NCBI GenBank assembly: GCA_051275765.1
Contig: JBNMOV010000333.1
Span: forward strand, 1-5,714
DNA: 5,714 nucleotides
Direction of reading: 5' to 3'
Source of the DNA: JAHDCE01 sp051275765
GTDB taxonomy: Bacteria > Bacteroidota > Bacteroidia > Chitinophagales > Saprospiraceae
Shown: positions 1 to 5,490 of the stretch, piece after piece
Numbering within the stretch: position 1 is the first letter of the stretch
Layout of the letters: the number at the start of each line of letters is the position of its first letter
Notes under the pieces: model-generated
Database searches by the model: none
What the model was told of the DNA's origin: nothing
Seen by the model: the letters and a program-made list of their open reading frames with translations, nothing else
Translations under genes and position numbers: made by a program

Positions 1-1
1 A

Positions 2-2923
2 GATGTTTCTATGAGTTCTTTCAGTGGATGGGGCCCAACGGATGATGGTAGAATCAAACCAGATATTGTAGCGAATGGAGTGGACTTAACTTCTTCTACG
101 AATGAGTCTGATACTTCCTATGATAGTTCTAGTGGAACATCCATGTCATCTCCAAGTGCAGCGGGTTCAGCTATCTTATTACAAGAATATTTTAGTGAAA
201 CTCATGCAGCAGACTTAATGAGAGCAGCAACACTCAAAGCACTTATTATTCATTCTGCAAACGAAGCAGGTATTGCAGAAGGACCAGATTATATATACGG
301 ATGGGGCTTAATGAATACTGCGGGAGCTGCTAATGTAATTACAGAAGATGTTACGAATCCAGATATTATCACTGAAAATACAATTTCGGATGGGAATACT
401 TTTACGACTACAATCTGTGGAGCAGGAAATCCAATAATTGCAACGATCGTATGGACCGATCCAGCAGGAACAGCGACTCCATATAATAGTTCTGTAGTAG
501 ATAATCCTTCTTTGAAATTAGTGAATGATTTGGATATGAGGATCTCTGATGGCACAAGCACTTATATGCCATATATTCTTGATCCAGCCAATCCTAGTGC
601 AGCAGCTACAACAGGAGACAACTTTAGAGATAACGTAGAAAAAATCTATATTCCTGCTGGTGTGGGTTCATATACTCTGACGATAACACATAAAGGAACA
701 CTTGCTTCAGCACAAGCTTTTTCATTAATTACAACAGGAGTTTCTGTTCCAAAGACGGATGATACTGGAATTGCTTCAATCAGTGGAATTTCAAGCGAAA
801 TTTGTGTAGATAATGCACCTCCAGTTAAATTAAATCTTAGAAATTACGCTTGCTTGGCCAATCTGACTTCTTGTACGATTCATTACCAATTGAATGGAGG
901 AACTGTTGAAACATTTGATTGGCTAGGAGATTTGGGACCAGGGTTAGGAGAAGAAGTTACTTTATTACTTCCACTTACTGCTGGAACAGGACAAACACTA
1001 GATGTTTGGACTACCTTACCTAATGGAGTAGCAGATGAAGATGCTTCGAATAATTTATCAAATTTAACGTTTGATTATAATAATTTTGTAGGTTCATCCC
1101 AAACATTACCTTATAGCCAAGACTTTTCAGGAGGATTTCCTGGAGATATGACTATAGATAATCCAGATGCCTCAACGACTTGGGTAGCCTATAATCATGC
1201 TGCTTGTCCAGCATTTGGGAATAGTGCAAGGCTTGATAATTACAATTACAATGCTCCAAGTCAATCCGACGGATTGCTTACTCCAATGTTGAATCTGAGC
1301 AATGTTTCTTCGCCTGAGCTGACTTTTGATATAGCTTACGCCCCTTGGGCAGGAGGGAATTCAGAAGAATTTGAAATTAGGATTTCTACGGATTGTGGCT
1401 CATCAGCCTCAGCGATCTGGTCACGAAGTGGACTAGGATTATCTACTAATGGTGGTGGCGGATTAGGAACAGGATCTAATGTGGGAGATCCTGCCTGGTT
1501 TCCAGCATGTACGGATTGGGCTACAGATATAACACTGGATTTAAGTGCATATGTAGGACAACACATTCAAATCAATTTTGTGAATATCAATGGATGGGGA
1601 CAGAATCTTTTTATTGATAATATCAATGTTATAGGTACAAGTTGCCCTACACCCACGCTTAGTGTTACTCCTAATGGTTCGGATTATTGTGGTTCAGAAA
1701 CCTTGGTCGCAAGTGGTGCTCCTGTAGGCTATACTTATCAATGGTTTAAAGACAATAATTCTATTTCGAATGCTACATCTGCAACATATACAGCTGATGA
1801 AAGTGGCATCTATAATGTAGCTCTTATAGGTGATTGTAATTTTACAAAAAGTACTGATATTATAATTAATCAAACTACACCACTCGCATTGTCATCCAGA
1901 GGAACGACTGGAACTTGTACTTTTAGAGGTGTGGATAATTGGATTTATATATTGGATAATGCAGACAATGTCATCGCAAGGATAGATGATAATGGCAATG
2001 ACTTGGGGAATGTTACTGCCACTACATTCGATCACGGAGCAACTGTACCTAGTCTTGCAGGAATTGAATACATACAGAGAAGTTTCGAAATCTCTGTGGA
2101 CAATCAACCTTCTTCTGATGTAGATGTAGAATTGTTCTTTTCTGATACAGAGCTGAATAATCTAATTGCAGCAAGTACTAGTATTTCAAGTATTTCAGAT
2201 ATTATTTTGACTAAAGAAGCAGGTGGTACATTAGGTCAACCTAATACAGGTACTGCGAATTTAATAACGCCAACTAGCACAACGATGGGTACTGGTCCCG
2301 GTTCTAGTCATAGTGTAGTTTTAAATATTAGTGGTTTTTCTACTTTCTTTTTGCATGGAGGGAATATTCCTTTTCCTGTAGAATTATTAAATTTTGAAGG
2401 CGAATTGAGAGGGCAGGAAGTTGTTTTGGATTGGGCAACTGCATCAGAACTGAATAACAACGGTTTTGATATTGAACGTTTATCTAATGACAATACTTTT
2501 GAAAGAATAGGATTCGTAAGAGGACAAGGAAATAGTACTGTTAAAAATAATTATACTTTTACAGATAGAAATTTGATAGGCGGAATACTTTACTATCGTC
2601 TAAAGCAAATAGATGTAGATGGAAGCTATGATTATAGCAAAATTATTGAAGTGGAGATACCTAATGAAAAGGATGTGTATATTTATCCAAATCCTTTTAG
2701 GAGCGTTATTAGTTTCGAACTAAGCGAATCTTTGTTAGACAAGGAAATAAATATTTCGATATATAATCTCCAGGGACAATTAGTAAAGAATCGAACATTT
2801 AGAAGTACGGATAAAGATTTGATATGGAATATTAATGAATTGAATCTTATGGATCAAGTTTATATTATTACGGTAGAATCTGAAGGAGTTTTGATTACTC
2901 AGAAAAAGGTAGCCAAACACTAG
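2..2923 (+). CDS. Secreted subtilisin-like (S8, KP-43 type) serine protease with T9SS C-terminal sorting domain, 5'-partial
   Basis: This is the C-terminal part of a large extracellular serine endopeptidase. The frame is open from base 2 (Asp-Val-Ser before the Met at 11), so that Met is internal and the Asp and His of the triad lie upstream of the window. Counting from it, residues 1-110 are the end of the peptidase domain: GWGPT, DGRIKPDI, then the nucleophile motif GTSMSSPSAAG with Ser44. Residues 140-245 form the beta-sandwich seen after KP-43-like subtilases (IVWTDP, LVNDLDMRI, DNVEKIYIP). Residues 250-355 look CARDB-like and 366-542 resemble a MAM/choice-of-anchor J module ending FIDNINV. 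Residues 548-620 are Ig-like (YTYQWFKDN, ESGIYNV). Residues 625-782 are unassigned. Residues 787-882 are FN3-like (VELLNFEG, YYRLKQIDVDG). Residues 888-968 are the Por/T9SS type A tail (YIYPNPF, ISIYNLQGQLV). By family knowledge the tail directs outer-membrane export and is then cleaved. A role in digesting external protein is inferred. The gene ends in TAG just before a strong terminator. Confidence 0.93.
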   Translation, partial: DVSMSSFSGWGPTDDGRIKPDIVANGVDLTSSTNESDTSYDSSSGTSMSSPSAAGSAILLQEYFSETHAADLMRAATLKALIIHSANEAGIAEGPDYIYGWGLMNTAGAANVITEDVTNPDIITENTISDGNTFTTTICGAGNPIIATIVWTDPAGTATPYNSSVVDNPSLKLVNDLDMRISDGTSTYMPYILDPANPSAAATTGDNFRDNVEKIYIPAGVGSYTLTITHKGTLASAQAFSLITTGVSVPKTDDTGIASISGISSEICVDNAPPVKLNLRNYACLANLTSCTIHYQLNGGTVETFDWLGDLGPGLGEEVTLLLPLTAGTGQTLDVWTTLPNGVADEDASNNLSNLTFDYNNFVGSSQTLPYSQDFSGGFPGDMTIDNPDASTTWVAYNHAACPAFGNSARLDNYNYNAPSQSDGLLTPMLNLSNVSSPELTFDIAYAPWAGGNSEEFEIRISTDCGSSASAIWSRSGLGLSTNGGGGLGTGSNVGDPAWFPACTDWATDITLDLSAYVGQHIQINFVNINGWGQNLFIDNINVIGTSCPTPTLSVTPNGSDYCGSETLVASGAPVGYTYQWFKDNNSISNATSATYTADESGIYNVALIGDCNFTKSTDIIINQTTPLALSSRGTTGTCTFRGVDNWIYILDNADNVIARIDDNGNDLGNVTATTFDHGATVPSLAGIEYIQRSFEISVDNQPSSDVDVELFFSDTELNNLIAASTSISSISDIILTKEAGGTLGQPNTGTANLITPTSTTMGTGPGSSHSVVLNISGFSTFFLHGGNIPFPVELLNFEGELRGQEVVLDWATASELNNNGFDIERLSNDNTFERIGFVRGQGNSTVKNNYTFTDRNLIGGILYYRLKQIDVDGSYDYSKIIEVEIPNEKDVYIYPNPFRSVISFELSESLLDKEINISIYNLQGQLVKNRTFRSTDKDLIWNINELNLMDQVYIITVESEGVLITQKKVAKH
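2672..2920 (+). other. T9SS type A C-terminal sorting domain of the protease
   Basis: The last 80 or so residues of the protease form the signal recognised by the type IX secretion system. Visible hallmarks are the entry motif YIYPNPF, the central strand motif NISIYNLQGQLV, and a final beta strand (VYIITVESEGV) followed by a short basic tail (KKVAKH). In characterised systems this domain carries the protein across the outer membrane after Sec export and is removed by the PorU sortase. This is the strongest phylum marker in the window. Confidence 0.88.
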
Positions 2924-2952
2924 GGTATCTTTTTAAATAACTTCTTAGATTC

Positions 2953-3002
2953 AAAAGAAAAAACCAGATAACTTATTTCTAAGTTATCTGGTTTTTTCTT
3001 TT
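2953..3002. terminator. Bidirectional rho-independent terminator between convergent genes
   Basis: Arms 2953-2975 and 2980-3002 are a perfect 23-bp inverted repeat around a TTTC loop. The inner 12 bp (CCAGATAACTTA against TAAGTTATCTGG) form the stem. The outer part is an A tract with one G facing a T tract with one C, so each strand ends in a T-rich run after the hairpin. It begins 30 bases after the protease stop and ends 73 bases from the stop of the minus-strand ketosynthase, so it can serve both genes. Confidence 0.9.
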
Positions 3003-3074
3003 CAAGGAACCCTTTATCTAATCAACATGAGTAGGCTCTTCTTTGTATTTTAAGAGGTGTAAAATTAATAATGT

Positions 3075-4142
3075 CTAATACTGATAAACCATCGCATTAA
3101 TATTCATACCTGCACCTACAGATGCTAAAATAATAATATCGCCTTCGTTGATTTCATGACCATCCATTTTTCCATTAAGAATTAAATCAAATAATGTAGG
3201 GACAGTAGCTACAGAGCTATTACCTAATTTATTGATAACCATTGGCATAATTCCTTCTGGTGATTCTTTATCATAGAGTTTATAAAAACGATCAATGATA
3301 GCTTTATCCATTTTTTCATTCGCTTGATGGATTAATATCTTTTTTATTTTTTCAATTTCTACACCACTTTTATCAACGGCGGCTTTCATCGCCTTAGGAA
3401 CATGAGTCAATGCAAACTCATATATTTTCCTACCATTCATTTTAATATAATTGAATTTTTTTGGTTCATCAGGATGAAAGGAACTACCATTAAATAAGTA
3501 ATAAACCTCATCGAATGTGAAACTTTGAGATGCAGAACTAATGATGCCTTTATTCTTATTATCTGAATGATTGGCTTCGACAATGCAAGCTCCAGCTCCA
3601 TCTGAATAAATCATAGAATCCCTGTCATTAGGATCGATGATTCTAGAAAGTGTGTCAGATCCAATGACCAAGCATTTTTTTGCTATTCCTGCCTTGATAA
3701 AAGCATCCGCATGTATCACACCTTCTATCCAACCAGGACAACCAAAAATGATGTCATAAGCGACACAATTATTATTTTTAATGCGAAGGTTATGCTTCAC
3801 TCTAGATGCAACGCTGGGTAGTATATCGCAATGTGTTTGGCCATGCTTTGCATCCCCAAAATTATGTCCTAAAATAATATAATCTATTTCTTCTGGGTCA
3901 ATTCCAGCATCATCTATGGCTTTTTGAGCAGCATATGTAGCGATATCACTATTTCTCAAATCAGACTTCAAATACCTTCTTTCCTCTATTCCCGTGATCG
4001 CTTTGAATTTCCTAATAATTACTTGATTAGAATTAGGCAGTTTTTCCTGTGCGTTATTATAAAACTCATGAGATAAAAAATCTTCATTTTTTTTAATTAC
4101 CGAAGGAATATGGCTTCCCGTTCCAGTGATGATATTTTGCAT
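3075..4142 (-). CDS. 3-oxoacyl-ACP synthase III (FabH-like ketosynthase) family protein
   Basis: This is a complete 355-residue thiolase-fold condensing enzyme. The family joins an acyl-CoA or acyl starter to malonyl-ACP by decarboxylative Claisen condensation in the cytoplasm. The triad is visible: Cys135 in FGCPGW, His272 in IHQAN and Asn308 in GNSSVATVPTLFDL. Other family marks are ITGIEERRY (50-57), DAGIDPEEIDYIILGHN (78-94), DSMIYSDGAGA (175-185) and the glycine-rich end SVGAGMNI (341-348). It is somewhat longer than E. coli FabH (about 317 residues), and CPGW replaces the usual Cys-Ala-Gly-Phe around the nucleophile. I recall similar roughly 350-residue paralogues across Bacteroidota. 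It may therefore be an accessory KAS III rather than the housekeeping FabH, so no symbol is given. No fatty-acid or polyketide genes adjoin it. The ATG start gives the canonical N terminus (IITGTGSHIP). No clear Shine-Dalgarno or TAnnTTTG promoter was found upstream. The stop is TAG. Confidence 0.93.
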   Translation of the reverse strand: MQNIITGTGSHIPSVIKKNEDFLSHEFYNNAQEKLPNSNQVIIRKFKAITGIEERRYLKSDLRNSDIATYAAQKAIDDAGIDPEEIDYIILGHNFGDAKHGQTHCDILPSVASRVKHNLRIKNNNCVAYDIIFGCPGWIEGVIHADAFIKAGIAKKCLVIGSDTLSRIIDPNDRDSMIYSDGAGACIVEANHSDNKNKGIISSASQSFTFDEVYYLFNGSSFHPDEPKKFNYIKMNGRKIYEFALTHVPKAMKAAVDKSGVEIEKIKKILIHQANEKMDKAIIDRFYKLYDKESPEGIMPMVINKLGNSSVATVPTLFDLILNGKMDGHEINEGDIIILASVGAGMNINAMVYQY

Positions 4143-4330
4143 AATGAATTATTGTCTAAATATTAATCAAGCGAGCAAGCTAACTAAATTAAATTAAATG
4201 AGATGGTAATAATCTATTTGGTGACGTAAAAATAATGTAAAGAAGGCAATTTGTACTATTGAATATAGTATACAATGCTATTTTCAATAAATAAAATAAA
4301 TTTTCCTGCTCACTAAGGGATATTGAATAA
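4143..4330. other. Divergent intergenic region between ketosynthase and hypothetical gene
   Basis: This AT-rich region separates the minus-strand ketosynthase from the plus-strand hypothetical gene and should hold promoters for both. I found no exact TAnnTTTG on either strand, so neither promoter can be placed. Near its right edge there is an AAGGGA (4315-4320) that would suit a start at 4331. There is also the left arm of an inverted repeat (listed separately). I see no coding sequence here. Confidence 0.6.
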
Positions 4331-4350
4331 ATAAACGACAGGAAAAATTA
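4297..4350. repeat. Imperfect 12-bp inverted repeat with 30-base spacer
   Basis: TAAATTTTCCTG at 4297-4308 is matched by CAGGAAAAATTA at 4339-4350. This gives 11 of 12 complementary positions, with the inner 8 (TTTTCCTG/CAGGAAAA) perfect. The 30-base spacer contains AAGGGA and the candidate start codon at 4331 of the downstream gene. It could be an operator, a leader structure affecting initiation, or chance in AT-rich DNA. There is no T tract suited to termination directly after the right arm. Confidence 0.4.
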
Positions 4351-4429
4351 TATCAGTGTTTTTATCTTTTTAATCTTCTTCTGTTCATCTACATTCTTCC
4401 AATCTAAGGTTGATTTTGAAATCCATTTA
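4331..4429 (+). other. In-frame N-terminal extension encoding a signal-peptide-like segment, ATA in place of a start codon
   Basis: The frame of the 4430-5173 gene stays open upstream to a TAA at 4328-4330. These 33 codons read Ile-Asn-Asp-Arg-Lys-Asn-Tyr, then a hydrophobic core (ISVFIFLIFFCSSTFF), then QSKVDFE. A basic n-region, a hydrophobic h-region and a polar c-region together are what a Bacteroidota Sec signal peptide looks like. The first codon is ATA; one G-to-A change from ATG would explain it. AAGGGA at 4315-4320 sits 10 bases before it, a workable Shine-Dalgarno distance. No ATG, GTG or TTG occurs in frame within the extension. That it belongs to the protein is inferred. Confidence 0.5.
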
Positions 4430-5173
4430 TTGGAATATGATGCCATTTATCAGGTTGCATTGGAAGAGGAGGAGCTATTGGAATATATGGCAAAGATCAA
4501 TGAGGAACTAACAAATATTTTAGAAAAAGGGGATAAAGATGTTTTGGTGGTAATCACTATGAATGAGGAGGCAAAATCGTCGATTAATATATCCACTAGA
4601 CCTGCTTTGGAAGATATAGATTCTGATAAATTAAAATCCAAATTAGAAAAAGTAAAATCTCCTAGAACAAAAATGATGGATTATTCATATCTCATTATCG
4701 TTCATATTAATGAAGGAGCTACTGGAGAATCAGCTTTCGTGCCTAAACTTATTCTTCCTCAGGAAGCTAAAATGATAGCTTATGAAAAATTGACATTGAA
4801 AGAAAAATATGAATACATTAAAAAATGGGCAAAAGAAGAGATCATTCCTGCTATTTCTTATCTAGAAATTAATGTGGATAAGAGCTTTGAAGGAGTACAG
4901 AATATAGGGAATATGCTAGAAGATCATTCTTACATGAAAGAAAGTGTAGCTTCTCAAACATCTCTGAATTATGATTACTGGAGAGCTTCTATGGAAATGG
5001 AGGCAGGGAATCAATTAATTCCTTTTACAAGGGCGATGATACACCTATCAAAGGGAGAATTTGATTTGGCAACTAATATGCTCCAAGTCATTAATATTTT
5101 TTCTAATGAAGGTACTTTATCTTCATTTTATGCTGAGTTCATAGGTACACAAATGCGTATTTTTGAAGACTAA
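4430..5173 (+). CDS. Hypothetical protein, probably exported, with TPR-like C-terminal helices
   Basis: I do not recognise this 247-residue protein (280 residues with the upstream extension). The first standard in-frame start is TTG at 4430, with no convincing ribosome binding site, and the true start is probably at 4331. From the TTG, residues 8-35 are a very acidic helix (VALEEEELLEY). Residues 38-60 and 84-96 look like beta strands (VLVVITMN, YSYLIIVHINEG), separated by a charged linker with KSPRTKM. Residues 116-140 are a lysine/glutamate-rich helix (KEKYEYIKKWAKEE). Residues 182-222 have helix-turn-helix spacing reminiscent of one TPR unit (YWRASMEMEAGNQ, AMIHLSKGEFDLATNML). There are no cysteines in these 247 residues and no catalytic motif. 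It is divergent from the ketosynthase and is followed by a 317-base gap. Sustained coding character over 248 codons supports a real gene. A periplasmic or surface role would follow only if the signal peptide is real. Confidence 0.75.
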   Translation: MEYDAIYQVALEEEELLEYMAKINEELTNILEKGDKDVLVVITMNEEAKSSINISTRPALEDIDSDKLKSKLEKVKSPRTKMMDYSYLIIVHINEGATGESAFVPKLILPQEAKMIAYEKLTLKEKYEYIKKWAKEEIIPAISYLEINVDKSFEGVQNIGNMLEDHSYMKESVASQTSLNYDYWRASMEMEAGNQLIPFTRAMIHLSKGEFDLATNMLQVINIFSNEGTLSSFYAEFIGTQMRIFED

Positions 5174-5207
5174 TTATCTAAAGAAATACAAAAAGGAATC
5201 GTACTGC

Positions 5208-5339
5208 ATGATAAAGAAGAATACAAAACACATCAAGAATCCAATTGAGATTCATTCCAATATTACGTACCTTTGCGGCTTGGAAGCTATTTGGCTTTTA
5301 TTTTTGAAAATTGTTATCATTCATTTTATTGTTGATTGA
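5208..5339 (+). CDS. Candidate small ORF, 43 residues, possible single-pass membrane protein
   Basis: An ATG at 5208 opens a 43-codon frame ending in TGA. AAAAGGA at 5191-5197 lies 10 bases upstream, a better Shine-Dalgarno match than most starts in this window. The product has a basic N terminus (Lys3, Lys4, Lys7, Lys10). A hydrophobic C-terminal half follows (AIWLLFLKIVIIHFIV, residues 27-42), interrupted by Lys34 and His39 and preceded by Glu26. It starts 34 bases after the hypothetical gene's stop, so it could share that transcript. I recognise no family. AT-rich DNA easily yields frames of this length, and a promoter-like match lies inside it, so this is only a candidate. Confidence 0.25.
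   Translation: MIKKNTKHIKNPIEIHSNITYLCGLEAIWLLFLKIVIIHFIVD
5273..5306 (+). promoter_or_regulatory. Possible Bacteroidota-type promoter (TTG / TAnnTTTG)
   Basis: TATTTTTG at 5299-5306 matches the Bacteroidota -7 consensus TAnnTTTG exactly. A TTG at 5273-5275 lies 23 bases upstream, at the long end of the spacing accepted for the -33 element. Transcription would begin near 5312-5315 and give the aldehyde dehydrogenase a leader of about 175 bases containing both small hairpins. It overlaps the candidate small ORF, so the two calls compete. The match is short and could be chance. Confidence 0.3.
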
Positions 5340-5354
5340 GGCACAAAAAGTGGA

Positions 5355-5372
5355 ACTATGCCGCAGCGTAGT
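5355..5372. other. Small hairpin in dehydrogenase leader
   Basis: ACTATGC (5355-5361) pairs with GCGTAGT (5366-5372) around a CGCA loop: seven pairs including one G-U wobble if transcribed on the plus strand. It is one of the few GC-containing structures in the gap. It is followed by GAGCATTTTTG, where the T run starts six bases beyond the stem, so it is not a good terminator. It could be a leader structure or part of a dispersed repeat. Confidence 0.35.
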
Positions 5373-5384
5373 GAGCATTTTTGA

Positions 5385-5402
5385 AACGAAAAGCAACGAA
5401 AA
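5385..5402 (+). repeat. Short tandem direct repeat AACGAAAA
   Basis: AACGAAAA occurs at 5385-5392 and again at 5395-5402, separated by GC. The 10-base period is close to one helical turn, so a protein could contact both copies on one face of the DNA. It is short and may be chance in an A-rich stretch. Confidence 0.3.
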
Positions 5403-5459
5403 AAGGGAAATAACAAATTTGAAGAGTTAAATCCAAACAGCATCTTTAAAATAAAATTA

Positions 5460-5472
5460 GGTTGCTACAACC
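5460..5472. other. Small hairpin just upstream of the dehydrogenase start
   Basis: GGTTG and CAACC flank a CTA loop and end 18 bases before the dehydrogenase ATG. This is a perfect five-pair stem. At this distance it is near the edge of the initiating ribosome's footprint and could modestly affect translation. It is too small to call a riboswitch. Confidence 0.25.
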
Positions 5473-5490
5473 GAATCAAACCATATTATT

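Larger units (their letters stand above)
5174..5490. other. Intergenic/leader region upstream of the aldehyde dehydrogenase
   Basis: This gap of 317 bases has no large gene. It holds a candidate 43-codon ORF (5208-5339), an exact TAnnTTTG promoter-like match (5299-5306), and a 7-bp hairpin (5355-5372). It also has an eight-base direct repeat AACGAAAA (5385-5392 and 5395-5402) and a 5-bp hairpin GGTTG-CTA-CAACC (5460-5472). The stretch from 5341 to 5400 is locally richer in GC and purine than the flanks and does not read as coding. I see no rho-independent terminator for the upstream gene: neither hairpin is followed by a proper T run. Confidence 0.6.

Noticed and set aside
11..13. ATG at 11 as the true start of the protease
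   Set aside because: The frame is open back to base 2, and this Met lies inside the S8 catalytic domain shortly before the catalytic Ser. The gene must begin well upstream of the window.
289..2493. Several minus-strand open frames of 61-90 codons within the protease (289-561, 1336-1566, 1892-2107, 2308-2493)
   Set aside because: They lie antisense to a clearly coding frame, show no recognisable domains or convincing starts, and are explained as shadows of it.
2953..3002. Inverted repeat as the end of an insertion sequence
   Set aside because: The loop is only 4 bases, the arms carry A/T tracts, there is no transposase, and the placement between convergent stops fits a terminator.
3075..4142. 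Ketosynthase as HMG-CoA synthase or type III polyketide synthase
   Set aside because: Those thiolase-fold families share the Cys-His core, but the IHQAN and GNSSVATVPTLFDL motifs and the length fit KAS III better.
4331..4429. Signal-like extension as a lipoprotein signal
   Set aside because: A Cys follows the hydrophobic core (LIFFC), but the residues before it (Phe-Phe) do not fit the lipobox, which needs a small residue just before the Cys.
4450..4641. Minus-strand 63-codon frame inside the hypothetical gene
   Set aside because: Its serine-rich composition is what the complement of the acidic, Glu/Asp/Lys-rich plus-strand frame gives; no motif supports it.
5355..5372. Hairpin as terminator of the hypothetical gene
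   Set aside because: The stem is short with one wobble pair, and the T run starts six bases past the stem.
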